Positions 51,188-63,695 of a DNA stretch of 64,000 bases are shown in pieces. The stretch is from Brugia malayi (taxonomy: Eukaryota > Nematoda > Chromadorea > Rhabditida > Onchocercidae). Where the stretch lies: assembly GCF_000002995.4 (NCBI RefSeq), contig NW_025062476.1, positions 12,544,501 through 12,608,500 of the forward strand, read 5' to 3'. Position 1 is the stretch's first letter. Each line of letters opens with the position of its first letter. Below the pieces are notes generated by a model. That model saw nothing but the letters and a program-made list of their open reading frames with translations, had not been told where the DNA came from and ran no database searches. The translations under genes were made by a program, and so were the position numbers.

Positions 51188-54100
51188 ATGAATGCGCAAG
51201 GTCAGTGCTGATTTTTATATATTTCTCTTTCTTTCCTAAGCTTTTTTTCCTCTTTTTTATTTTTATTTTTTTTTTCTAATTTGAAAATTTTTTGATGTGT
51301 TCAAGTTTCTTGTTGATTCTGTTTGAAAAAAATTTTTTTTTAATTGTCTGAATTTTAAAATCGTTCATTTTTTATAATAGAAATGATAAACAGAAAAAGT
51401 ATAAAAAATAAATGTAATAGTAGGTAAATTGTAAATGTTTTTTAATAAGTTATAACTTTAATCTTATATGCAATTAACATCAATCAAGAGCTAATCAAAA
51501 TAAGGCAAATGTCATTTTGAGAATGATGAATCATTTCAATATTTGTAACAGTTATTTGAAGCAGAAATAGTAATACATTTATTAGAAAAACTTGTCATAG
51601 TGAAAAATTTGTTCTTTGATAATTTTAATAATAAAATAATGCCTTTCGTTTTTTGACTTCTTCGTTGGTGGACTGTAGCGAAAATACTTGCACATATATT
51701 GTTGATTATGAATCAAATGAATTCAAGCTTGTAATCCAGATTACTTATTATATCAATTAGAAAAAAAAAAAAAAACTTCCAGCAATATTACACATGTAGT
51801 GAATGGACTTGAATTATGTATGGATTAAAATTGAAATTTAATTGTTGTATATCTATTTCAGGATCAGGAAAGCCGGAATTGCTGAGACGTGTACGACCAA
51901 ATTTTGCTGATGATGGTTAGCATAGTGGTTTCTACTGATTATTGCAAAATATACCATTATTATATGTGAAAATTTGACTCGAAAGTATAGGTTATGAATG
52001 ATGACAGCTGTAAGGTTAGATAGAGAATTATTACTTATACAGAAAGTATGGTTAAACTACTACTTAATATAATTAAGTAGTTTTGTGAATATTAACATTA
52101 AAAGTGACACATACTATTTTTGATAAGTTCATAGCATATTATTTTATAGTATACGGTTCAAATGTCTCAAAATTTAACGATAATGTGGAGCACGTGGAAA
52201 ATATTACGGAAGATCGAGCAGACATTTGCGAATCAGCACTTGCACAAAGACGTTCTGCACAACTGCCAAAACTCAAAAAAATTTCAAACAAACCGAGGCC
52301 ATTAAGCAATGATTACTCGGTATTCGTCTTTATATCGTTTTTGCTTTATCTTAATTCGATGTAACCTGAAAATTCGGATTAATTTGTTTGATTTAGCATA
52401 TATAATTACATTTTATATTTTACTGCTACTGAAGTTAGGATTCAGCTACAAAAGTACTTAATTGGTTACTTATTAATATACGACTTGTTTCCCGTTGCAA
52501 TTAACACAGCAACAGTTTTTTTTTTTTTGACTTTTTTTTTTCCTGATTCCAGATTAATTTGTCTTTTTCAGGTTAACTAATTTCATTAATTATTGGTGTG
52601 TTTAGACGCGGTGTGAAATGAATGATTTTGAATTTGTCTATTCTGACTGTGATACACATGCAGCAGAACTGGCTGAGCTTTATACCTACAGTGAGTTGGA
52701 CGATTGGATATTGAACATGCGTGCTTATCGAGATTTCATAGAATCTAGGAAGGTAATTTGTTACAAAATATTATAGGTTACCTAATTGTTACTTATGATT
52801 GGACTCGGTATACATTACACAAGTAATAAGTTTCATTATTTTTGCCGTTTGCATGCTGGATTTAAAATTTATAATATTAAGATTCTATTCTTAAATTTAT
52901 GTTACTCTAATTATGCCATTAAAAAGTGAGTCATTCTTAGCTTAATCATAAGTGGTCAAAGCTTACGGAAAGTCAACAAAAAGATGTTTTGTTGAGTTTG
53001 CTAGAAGAGTTGGAACGAGTCGAGCCAAATGTACGATTAAATGCTGCACGATCTATACTTTATATATTGCAGGTTTGTAGTTAATTAGCTAATTAGCAAT
53101 GAGCATTTTCAATTATGGGCTAGGCTATTTACGTGTATCTTTATCATATTGACTTGATAAATGACAAGTTGTAGTATTTCTCAGTGATAAGGCGTAGTAT
53201 CTCGCATTATCTCACGCTTTAGTATATTTTTCCAAGAATTTAATGAATATGTTGATATTTTATTTTATCAGCATTGTTAGTGATATATAATCTGCAACTA
53301 ATTTTAGTCCGTGAAATATAATAACATTTTTATATTATTTTCAATATTATAGGGTGCATATATGGATTTTGTCGATGACAAAGATATTACTATTAATGGT
53401 GTCTTTAGAGATCATGGTGAGAAAGAATGTGACAACAATGATTTAAGTATGGAATACTACGAGGAAAAGTGTCTAACACAAGGGATTTTCAATGCCTATA
53501 AGGCATATGAAGCTGGAACTTATCAGGTATATTTGAATATTTGAATGTATTTGTATATTTGAATTTTTGAACTTTAGCTATCCTATAAACCATATGAAGC
53601 TGGAAGAAAATATTTAAATTTTAGATGTATTCAGTGAATTTCTACAGTATGAAATTATTGCACAGAAGACTAATTTTAGCTATAATTTTTCTTCAGGCTT
53701 TATGTAAACTACTGTTAACTGAAACTCATGATATTTGGGATAGTGGACCAGTTGGAGTAGGTCAATATAGCCAATCGTCTTCAGTGTCAAATAGCCGATC
53801 AGCATCCAATGCTGATCTTTCGGAAAGTATTGGTGCGGTTTTCCTACATGAATATTTGTCACTGCTATTTTTTAGCATAGAATAATTGTTAATTCAAAAT
53901 TGCCAATAATTTTCAACTTCAAACATTTGAAATCTTTTAGTAAATTTTTGATTAGAATAATATCACAATTCGTTATTTTTTCTATTACTTTCATTGTTTT
54001 TGAATTTCGAAAAGAATTTCAGCTTATCTACAGAATTAGTACAGAAATGGCATCTAATAAATTTGAATACTTTTAATAACAAAATTATTTTACAGTGGAA

Positions 54101-57100
54101 AGGCGATGTAATCGACGAAGTGCTACAATGGCTGATAACGAAACACTGCGTGTAACACTGAGTGCCCTATATCATATGGTAGAGTCAATACGACGATTAG
54201 ATTTGTTTGAACTTCTTATTCCCGCAGATCAGAAATCTCACTATGGTTTGCTGAGAAAAGATTTTATTATAGAAATTGGTTAGTTCACTTTTTTTTTTCT
54301 CTTTGTGAGAAAAGATTTTATTATGGAAATTGGTCAATTTTTTTTTCTTTTTTTTTCTGTAAATTCAACATACATTTTATTACATTTTAGATATAAGTGA
54401 TATGATTGTCAATTGTAATCATATGAAACATTTTTAGAAGAGGTGATTGAAGGCGCTGATATGTCGTTGATTATGATTTTGCTCGAAATGATGCCTGCAT
54501 TTTGCCATGGAAATAGTCCTCATTTCCCAATGAAAAAAGTATTGCTTCTAGTTTGATGTGATTAAATCGCTAGTACGATCGAATTAGCCATTTACGGATT
54601 GGCATTTTGATTGAAATTGATAGTGCGAATAATCTAGATCGTTTAGCTTAATCCGCTGAATAAGTAGCTTCATTTGCTGAGTATATATATATTAGATGTA
54701 TGGATAACTCAGATTTTATGATACCTAAAGGAAAATTTTTTTTTGTTTGAAGTTTTTTAACTTAGCTAAAATCTTATTTTCAGGTCCTTTTACTAGTTTG
54801 GAAAACACTTTTGGCAATATTAGGTGGTTGGAAGGAGTTGCGTGAAGGAAAAGCTGCTAAACGAGCAGCAGCAAATTTAAGCTCAGTTGAAGACACACTT
54901 CTTGTTGCCAGTGCAATGAAATCATCTTCGATAAATGGCAATGATTCGGAGCAAAATCAAGGTGATTTTCACTTGAAATTTCAACAATTCGTAAATTTCA
55001 AATTTTGCTTTTGTAGATTTTTTGAGTTATTTAAACTCAGAAATTCTAGTTTGCAATATATTAAGGATTTTAATTTATTACAGGTGGTGTTGTTCGTCCA
55101 AAGCGAACACTTCATCCTTCAGCTCGATTAATTTGTCGTCAATTTGCTAGTACTACTTCTGGTTCACTTGAAGGTTGATCTTCCTTGTTTTATGATGTCT
55201 TTCCTGTTTTATTGTACTACGAAATAAACTGCGAAATTCAAAATTGTATTAAATTACAGATAAAAATGATGCAGAACTGGATAAAATAGAAGCTGAATAT
55301 GCAGAAGTTGATCAAACTGTAGCAGATTTAAGTCTCCCTAATAAAAATGGAAATGATTTAAGCTACGCAATAATTGAAGAATCATCTCAGATTCCAAGTA
55401 ATTTATTGATTTCGAGAATGAATAATTTTTAAAAGTTTTGAAAAAAAAAAAAAAACTTCTAATGATTTTAGAAGAATTTGTAATAAGCAATCATTACCAT
55501 TATAATCAATGTGAGATTGTTTTGGCGATTAATATTTTAGCTCCTACCCTGGCAAAAGAAGAAATACCATATATGAGAAGTAAATTGAGTCGTCCAAATC
55601 CGTTAATGCGGTACTTTTTCAATCAATTGAATTTTTTAATCCTTGCTTAATTGCTGAATTTGATTAAATTTAATGCAGTTCTTTATGATACTTAAAACTT
55701 AATTGATCAAAGAGAAGTCTGGAAGTAGATCTTTGGAATATGCAAGAAAATTTTGGGAAAATATGATATTAAAGTTGCATATTCCTGCTATAATGTAGAT
55801 GTATCCAGTTTTGACCTTTGCAGAAGTTCGCATACAGATGATCATACACCGGTAGCAGGTACACCTCCACCTATTGATATACTTTTCCGAACTTCGTTAC
55901 CGTGGAATTCGAAAGTTCGTGAAGAAGATATCGAAGCATTTCTTCAGTGTGAAAGGTTAATATTATTTGGTCTTTTTTTCTTTTGTGTTTGGTAAATTTA
56001 TAAATTTCTGTATCACTAAATTTAAATTATGTATAAAAAATTATGATGATGATAGTAGATTGGAGCAAATCAAAATTAATTTAGTTTCCAGTATAATTTT
56101 TAGAATGAAGTTTTTACATTATCGTTTACCGAATGATTCAACAACAGTATTTGGTTTGCCATTACCAATTCAAAAAAGTGTCCAAGCACTTCGTCGTCAC
56201 ATTTATATTTCACTGGGTGAATTACAAGTATGTTATTGTTTAGATTTCAAATGTCATTTCAATTTTTTTTTTTTAGTTGTGATTGTAAGTGCTGCAGAAT
56301 TGATTGCTTGCAGGCAAATCGAGAAAAAGAATTAAATCGATATATGTTTTCACAGCGGGAAACTAATATTCCAATGAATAGTGCAGAAAAATTATATCGG
56401 ATGATGTTGCCTAATTTGAGTCAGTACATTATTGCTTTATTAAAAGTATTACTAGCTGCTGCACCTTCTTCAAAGGTTAATTTCTCGTTTTAAGATTATA
56501 ATATTATAGCATCGATTATTTATAAAATAATGTATTTACTTGAAACTTAATGGCATAATTATGCTTACATGGTGGTCACTGTATTTTGTGGCAAGATATT
56601 CATGTTGATTTCAATCTCAAAAATTTTGACAGTACAAAGATATTATGGCAACTTACGATGATGTGTTATTTAATTATTATTCTCAGGACTAGAAGCATCT
56701 TTTTGTAATTCCTCTTTATTGTAGGCAAAAAGTGAAGCAATCAATATATTGTCGGATGTGTTGACACCTGAAACGAATAAGGAGATGCTTTCAAATTCGC
56801 TCAATCTTGATAGTTCACTCTCTAATATCCTTGAGCAAAGCGTTCGTATTGCAATTGATGTTAATCGACACAAAGAGGTGTTTTATTTTTATGTTTATTT
56901 ATTAAAATAACAAAATATGCTGTGATCACCTAAGAAATTATTATATTCAAATTTTAAGTTTTTTGTAATTTCAAAAAGAAAAAAAAAAAGGAAGAAAAAA
57001 GTATCTCAATGCATTTCTAAAGTGATTTTTAGATAATGGTTAAAGCTGCTTCTGCAATTTTAATATTACTGATGAAGCATTTTCGATTAAATCACATATA

Positions 57101-59718
57101 TCAATTTGAATATATTGGACAGCATCTTGTTTTCGCTAATTGTATTCCATTAATCCTGAAATTTATGGATCAAAATATGGTTCGATATATACAATCGAAA
57201 CATGAACTACCACCGTACAATTATCCATATGCTCCACTTTATTATGTGCGAAATCATGGTGAATTCTTATTTTTAATTTTTTATCGGGAATTGACTTTAT
57301 GCTACTAATGATTATTCATAATATTCATTGCAGAATTAATTCTTTTTTAAATTGTTAGATAAACCAAAATACACATATTCTCTCTCTCTTTCTTTTTGTC
57401 TCCTTTCTGCTTCCTATTTATTAGTTATTGATCTTTCTCTTATCTTATATATTTGATTAATTTGCTTGAATTTGTTGTTTTTGTCTAAAATTTCTTTATT
57501 ATCATCTTTGTTTCTTCTCTATGAGTAATGTGGTAATCATTCACTCCGTTTGCTTAAAATGTGTATCATACCCACGTGAATTCTAAATTAGAATTACAAG
57601 TATATAATTACTAATTCAAAAGCATAAGCAGAATGATCATTACTGACTATTATAATAAATTTCGAATTGATAAGTTTAAATTTTTTCTTAACCTATAATA
57701 GTAGTATTATAGAAGAATGGCCAATGTTGAATGTTAATAATCTCGAGGAAAGTGATTCGCAATCACCTTCGTACTATTTATGGCGTAACGTTTTCTCAGC
57801 TATTAATCTCTTACGTGTTTTGAACAAACTGACAAAATGGAAACATGCGCGTACGATGATGCTTGTAGTATTCAAATCTGCGCCAATTTTAAAACGCTCA
57901 TTGAGAGTTAAATTGGTTTGTTATTATTATTATTGCAAATATGTGAAGTTAATTAATATGTTAACTTTTATTTTTCCATAAGATTTTCAATTTTTTGAAT
58001 AAATAACGAACAGAAATGATTTAATATGAATTATGATTCCTTTATTTTATTTTTGTCCATAATATTGAGTTGTTGTTTCTTTTTTTTCTGTCAATAAAGG
58101 AATGTGAAAATTTTATTATTAAAGTAGAACTTTTAATATATGATTCTAATTTAATATTGCAGTTTTATTTGGAAATCAGTTTGCCTTCTTTTTTTTTTTT
58201 TTTTTTTCAGGCAGTATTTCAATTATATGTATTAAAATTGCTAAAAATGCAAGCTCGATATCTTGGACGACAGTGGAGACGAACAAATATGGAAATTATG
58301 TCGGCAATTTATGCAAAAGTTCGACATAGGTGAATTTTGATTATTTTACAAAGTAAGTGTAATTATAAAATTTAAAAAAGCAGAATGAGTATTGTATAAG
58401 TACAAGAAATTCTTATCTGATCATACTGTTAACTATTTTTTTTTTCACTAGCATAACTATTGTTTTTTTCTGGAAAATTTTGTTAAATCTGTTAAAAAAT
58501 CTTCGTTTACAATATTTGACAAATCTTAATTTATTGCGGAAACATTTTTTAATTTTAAACTTATTTATTATACTAATAAGCTATAATATTCATTAGTTGA
58601 AAACGTATGAATAGCATTTGTTTGTTTAATTTGTATGAAAAAATTTAATAACTTTACATTTAGATTAAATGATGATTGGGCTTATGCAAATGAAACTCGT
58701 TCGAAATCATGGGATTTTCAAAATGAGGAAGCAGCACTGAAAACTGCAGTAGAAAGGTTCAATTCAAGACGTTATGCTTCGTTATATCCTGCATTTGCAT
58801 TAGGTAAGTTTCATTGCAAAGTTTATATGATAATGTTTAAATATTTATTGCTTTTCAGTTGTTAGCTAGGATCCAAGTTGAGTTTTTTTTTTTTTTTTTT
58901 TTCTTTTTTCTGTATCTGATTAATGAGAAATCGGTTAAGATTAATACGACAGTCACTGTTGCATTTTTGTTTACATTAATTTTTCAAATTTTCAGTTGTA
59001 TTTGAGTCTTAAAGAACTACAAAATAAGTGTGAGTTCTTATAGGTGTTGCAGAAGATGAGTCATTAATAGTTGAAAATTTAATAGTCGAAAAATGAAGTA
59101 CTGAATGGTTTGAATTGTTACATTTTCAATCATTTTTTTTTTTTTTTTTTACATATATATATATATTTTTACCTATATATTTTTTTACATACATATTTTT
59201 TTTCTTTACATACATACATATATTTTATGTATAGAATTGTTACATATATTAACAAGTTTATTATTATTCTTAGCATAACTGTTGTTTTTTTCCGAAAAAT
59301 TTTATTTAATTTATTAAAATATTTTTGATTTGTTGCAGAAATATTTGAATTTAAAGCTTATGTTAATAAGTTATGTATCAATGAGATAGATTTTTTTTTA
59401 ATGTTTTTTTTTTTTTTTTTTTAACATAGATTTTTTTAAATGTTTTTTTAAATGATTTTTTTTTTTAAATAAAATTCTGTTTTATTTGTAGAAATTGGAG
59501 AAGCTTCATCTCCAGGTGATAGTTATTTGGATAATGTTGATATGAACGAATTTGAACCAATGGATAATAGTTTTCAATCATTATTGGGTACAAAAGTGGA
59601 ATTAAGTGATCGATTTAAGCGTAATTATGCTAGATGGATTGATGATGAAGTGATTAAAAATCATACAAATTGGGATTTGCTTGTAGCACTTACACATGGC
59701 ATCATTGATTCTATATAA
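51188..59718 (+). CDS. farl-11: STRIP1/2 (FAM40, FARL-11) striatin-interacting protein
   Basis: This is a scaffold of the STRIPAK phosphatase/kinase complex, with a role at ER, Golgi and cytoskeleton. Twenty-two exons, all phases consistent, code 1023 aa: 51188-51200, 51862-51915, 52150-52319, 52606-52752, 52941-53072, 53353-53526, 53697-53832, 54096-54278, 54438-54538, 54784-54961, 55084-55173, 55260-55397, 55541-55610, 55824-55955, 56104-56227, 56314-56475, 56725-56877, 57033-57258, 57713-57915, 58211-58329, 58664-58803, 59492-59718. The N-terminal Far11/STRP (N1221-type) region has [19 protein letters not shown] and SPHFPMKK. The C-terminal DUF3402-type region has [57 protein letters not shown] and RLNDDWAY, near identical to human STRIP1. 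The middle is acidic and poorly conserved. It is longer than human STRIP1 (837 aa), mainly through the N-terminus and linker. Exon 1 codes only 13 nt. Confidence 0.95.
54252..54334. repeat. duplicated exon 8-donor junction in the STRIP gene
   Basis: The last coding bases of exon 8 plus its donor GT (54252-54280) recur in the following intron at 54306-54334, with one mismatch in 29 nt. Poly-T/CT stretches follow both copies, so the repeat unit is about 54 bp. Reading through the real donor meets TAG at once, so the second copy is not an alternative exon end. Confidence 0.85.
58451..59390. repeat. related sequence blocks in the last two STRIP introns
   Basis: About 58451-58600 and 59271-59390 share an order of elements: TAGCATAACT, TTGTTTTTTTC, AAAATTTT, then a GCGGAAACATTTTT- or GCAGAAATATTTGA-like part and TAATAAG. 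They flank exon 21 and look like diverged copies of one intronic segment. Confidence 0.6.
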
Positions 59719-61180
59719 TACTTTTTTTTTTTGATTGTGACAAATTTAAAATTTATTTGTCTTTCTTTGTTTTTTTTTTCTCTGTGTTGTTTATTTTGAA
59801 GTTTAATTTTTTCTTTTATTTCAATCATATTGCTATCAAAAATTGCTTTCTTAAATGTATTTTTTTTTTTTTTTCAATATATTTTATTTGTATTTAAATG
59901 CACTGATTGTATCTCTGTATGTGCAATATGTTTTGGATATTGAATTTTGAAATGATTTTCTTTTTAGTTACTATATAATTTGGTGACAGTTTAAGATTGA
60001 TAGAGAAATTAATACTGTGTTTGATTTTAGTGCGATATAAATTTTGTGATTCATAACTTTAAAAAAAAAAAAAAAAAAAACGCGAAGAGTTTGTTTTATT
60101 TGCTTATGGATAAATAAATAATTTATCATTTGGATTTGAAATTTGGCAAATTTAATTAGTAAACATTATATTTTAGTGCAAATGAGAAATATATGCAAAA
60201 TTTCATTTCGTTTATTTGTCATTTCACATATGTTACAATGATATGTTTATTTTATTGGATATCGATTAAACATTTTTATGCTTCCTTGAGTTATTAATAA
60301 ATTTTTTTTTTTTTGAAACTATAAACAATGTTTAATTTGATTATTACAAGAGGAATAATATTTCTTATTTGAAATATTTATCAAATTCCATTCATCAATA
60401 CTAAAATAAATCTTACAAGATAATATTGTATGCTACGATTAGAAAAACAAAAAAAGTGAAATAGGAAAATCGTTAAAATTCTTTTTTTTTTCTTTTGACT
60501 ATATTTTTTTTTTGATTTTATATAAATAGCAAAATTGGTTCTAAAAAATTTGAAAAAAGAAAAATGATTACAAAAAGATAAAAAAGTGTCACAAAAAGAG
60601 AAAAAAAAAATATCATTTTCAAATTTATCAATTAAGTTATCAAACTTTGAAATTCTTTAAGTATAGATACGATAATAATTTAGAGAATATATTGTAAAGT
60701 TTTATTTTCTAATTTTCTATTAATTTTATGATTGGAATTAGTTTATGATTGATAATTGTAATTTTATGATTAAAAATAATGGGAATTTCTACTATAGTAA
60801 ATAGTATTTCAAAAAAAAAAGTGTTTAAAATTTAGCATAAATATAAAAGAAGTAATTTCTTCATGTAATGATAACAACAAATAATTGGTACAGTCATTGA
60901 ATAGTAATATGTTATGTTATGTATGATTAAATGAAATTAATTAATTAAAATTTTTCAATCTTTCCCAAAATATTTTTATAAAAATGTTTATAGAAAATCT
61001 TTAGCAAACTTTAATTATTAGTTTAGTTAAATGAAGCTAATTAAATAAAAATTGATTATATGAACTTTATATGTGTACGGGAGGATATCGTATTATATTG
61101 CATAAACAAGGATAAATCTGAATAAATTTAATAAAATTGTACTAATCATTCAGAGAAAGCAAAAATGTTAGATATAATAT

Positions 61181-61477
61181 CATATTATAAGCGATTATCA
61201 TGATAATCACAAGAATTATCATGATATGATAAGAGGATTGCTGGACTGTTATCTATATAAAGATGCTTATTTCATCTTTAGATATCATATTATGAGCGAT
61301 TATCATGATAATCACAAGAATTATCATGATATGATAAGAGGATTGCTGGACTGTTATCTATATAAAGATGCTTATTTCATCTTTAGATATCATATTATGA
61401 GCGATTATCATGATAATCACAAGAATTATCATGATATGATAAGAGGATTGCTGGACTGTTATCTATATAAAGATGCT
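61181..61477. repeat. 105-bp tandem repeat, nearly three copies, with palindromes
   Basis: Near-identical 105-bp units, aligned at GCGATT (61191, 61296, 61401). Each contains the 16-bp perfect palindrome GATTATCATGATAATC (61193-61208 and +105, +210) and, shortly after, an inverted repeat TTATCAT-GAT-ATGATAA. Because 105 is a multiple of 3 one frame stays open through the array as a 35-residue repeat. Copy one differs by ATAAGCG in place of ATGAGCG. Confidence 0.92.
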
Positions 61478-62404
61478 AATTTCATTAGGTATTTCAGTAG
61501 CAATTACTGCTGAGTTAATATTATTATTGTTATTGTAAAAATCATTATTGTAATCGTAATAATTCTTCTTGAAATTGGAAAAAATTTAAGATAATTGTTA
61601 TTGAAGCATTTATCATTTAATTTAATAATTAATGTATTAATATGGTTAATCATTAATTTATTATACATATTATGAGGAATCATACTTCAATATTATCTAA
61701 TTTTTTTTTTCCTCAATTTGTTCAGAAAAAATTTCATCTATAAAATCATGAAAATCACTTATAACTGTCAAAATTGTAATTAATTTTAATAATTATAAAC
61801 AATCATATTAATACATGATTTTATAGCGATAATGATTTAACTATGATTGCATAATTGTTTCGTTAATTATATGAATAATAATAGATGGTAATAATTGATA
61901 TGCAAATGTATTTTTGATAATAAATAATTTAATTAAACAAATGCAAATGAAAATGCAAAAAAAGCTGTTTAATTCGAAAGGTATTTAAATTGAAATTTAA
62001 CAGTTATTGTTAAAATAATCAGTAGTTATTTACTTGATTTGTAAACAGGACGATAACATGTTTTTTCGAGAGCTATCACCAAATCATTCCATTCGGTTTA
62101 TCATAATGAAAAATTTTTTTTGAAAAAAAAAAAAAGGAGATGATAAGATAATTAAATCAATAGAAAACAAAATAATCAAAAAAACAAAGGAATGTAAAAT
62201 GCGTATTATTTATGAAGGAAGAAAAATAAATTTAAAATAATTTTTCAAAATTATTATTGATATATTATACCATTATTGATAATACACCATTAAAAAAAAA
62301 TGGTAACAGAAATTAATATTTTAATTATTTTAAATAACAAAAAAACATTTCATATAAATATTTTATTTGTTGTTACTATCATATAACATCTCAAATGTTA
62401 TAAG

Positions 62405-62640
62405 TATTTCATTTATCATTATTATTATTACTGCTGTTATTAGCATTATTACTATTATTCATTATTATTATTCGTTATTATTACTATTATTATTATTATT
62501 ATTATCATTATTCATTATTATTATTACTATTATTCCTATTGTTATTGCTATTATTATCCATTATATTAGTACTATCATTGTTGCTATCATTATTATCATT
62601 ATTACTATTCATTATTATTATTTATTATTGTTACTATTAT
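62405..62640. repeat. (ATT)n-rich microsatellite
   Basis: Interrupted ATT triplets with ATC, ACT and GTT variants. Its open Ile/Leu/Tyr-rich frames are repeat artefacts. Confidence 0.9.
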
Positions 62641-62715
62641 GCATTTCAAGTGTTACAAATATTTTATTACAATTATAATTTGACAAAACTATTTTATCAT
62701 TTGTGTGTCATTTAG

Positions 62716-63695
62716 AAATGACAGAAATACAGCATCGAACTGCTGTTGCTTTATGTCACCATCAGGTCGTTATGCTGTATGCATTAGTCGTATTGAAGTA
62801 TTCGATTCTCGACCAATTGAAACTCACTTTTATAATTATAATTTTATTATTTCTGATTTTATACTTGATACTAAAATACAATATATCTCAACATGTGGTC
62901 CTTTTAAAGTATTAACTTTGGCTTTCTTTTTTTTTTTTTTTTTTTTTTTTACATATTTTAAAACAGTTAATATATAGTAGTAATTCCTTAATTTAAAATT
63001 ATATTTATTCGAAAACATTTTCTTTTTTATTTTTGTGTTGATTTTTAAATCATAAATGTAAATAGAAATTTTAAAGTTTAAAAGAAAATTTCATCGATTG
63101 ATTGATATAAAATTTTATTGATTGATACTTTCATAGAAAAAAATTTTTTTAATTGATTGATATAAAAAAAAAAAACAAATTTTTAACCTTTAATATATTT
63201 ATTTCACACTAAATAGAAATTGGTGAATTTTGATCATATTTCAAAGTGAATAAGATAAAATTATGAATGAGTACTAATGGAGCATATGTTTTATATGTAA
63301 ACAAAATAAACAAACGTGTACTAATGGAGCATATGTTTTATATGTAAACATAAACAAACAAACAAACAAATAAACAAAAAAAAAAAAAAGAATAAAAATT
63401 ATACAATGAATGGAATTAAAACAAAATTCATTTGCAGAGATTTCATCGTTTTTATTTTTTAAATGATACAACCGGAATACTTGTTGATTTTTCACGTAAT
63501 AATGGTACCATAACACAAAATGTCATACAATTTTCACACGTGAATCATACGGTAACGTGTGAATACGGTCGTATTTGGTATTTTGACGTTGATGATATGT
63601 TGTATGAAACGGATGACACAAATATAATTTGTACAACAGAATTAATGAATTATAAAAATATCAGTAAAGTTTTAGTATTTATTAACAAAAATTAA
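62716..63695 (+). CDS. unrecognised, probably secreted glycoprotein; last two exons only
   Basis: I do not recognise this family. Exons 62716-62908 and 63438-63695 join in phase 0 and encode about 150 residues ending in TAA. The first exon enters after TCATTTAG with one base completing a codon, so at least one upstream exon is expected but was not found. The first exon encodes a Cys cluster (NCCCF) and further single cysteines (YAVC, STCG). The last exon is hydrophilic and aromatic and has four N-glycosylation sequons (NDT, NGT, NHT, NIS) plus two cysteines, suggesting an extracellular domain. No membrane segment or known catalytic motif is visible. The internal donor (AAAGTATTAA) is weak. 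It could also be a pseudogene remnant, although its base composition is coding-like. Confidence 0.5.
63271..63350. repeat. 33-bp direct repeat in the intron of the unknown gene
   Basis: Two exact copies starting GTACTAATGGAGCATATG at 63271-63303 and 63318-63350, 47 bp apart start to start, with an A/C-rich (ACAAA)n tail after the second. Confidence 0.85.

Larger units (their letters stand above)
59719..62715. other. 3 kb intergenic region downstream of the STRIP gene
   Basis: It holds the STRIP 3'UTR (possible AATAAA at 60113-60118), an A-run near 60061-60080, the 105-bp tandem repeat at 61181-61477 and an ATT-rich microsatellite at 62405-62640. If the downstream gene has further exons they should lie here, but none could be recognised. 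Confidence 0.5.

Noticed and set aside
62367..62678. Ile/Leu-rich open frame resembling membrane segments
   Set aside because: It comes from the (ATT)n microsatellite; hydrophobicity is a by-product of the triplet.
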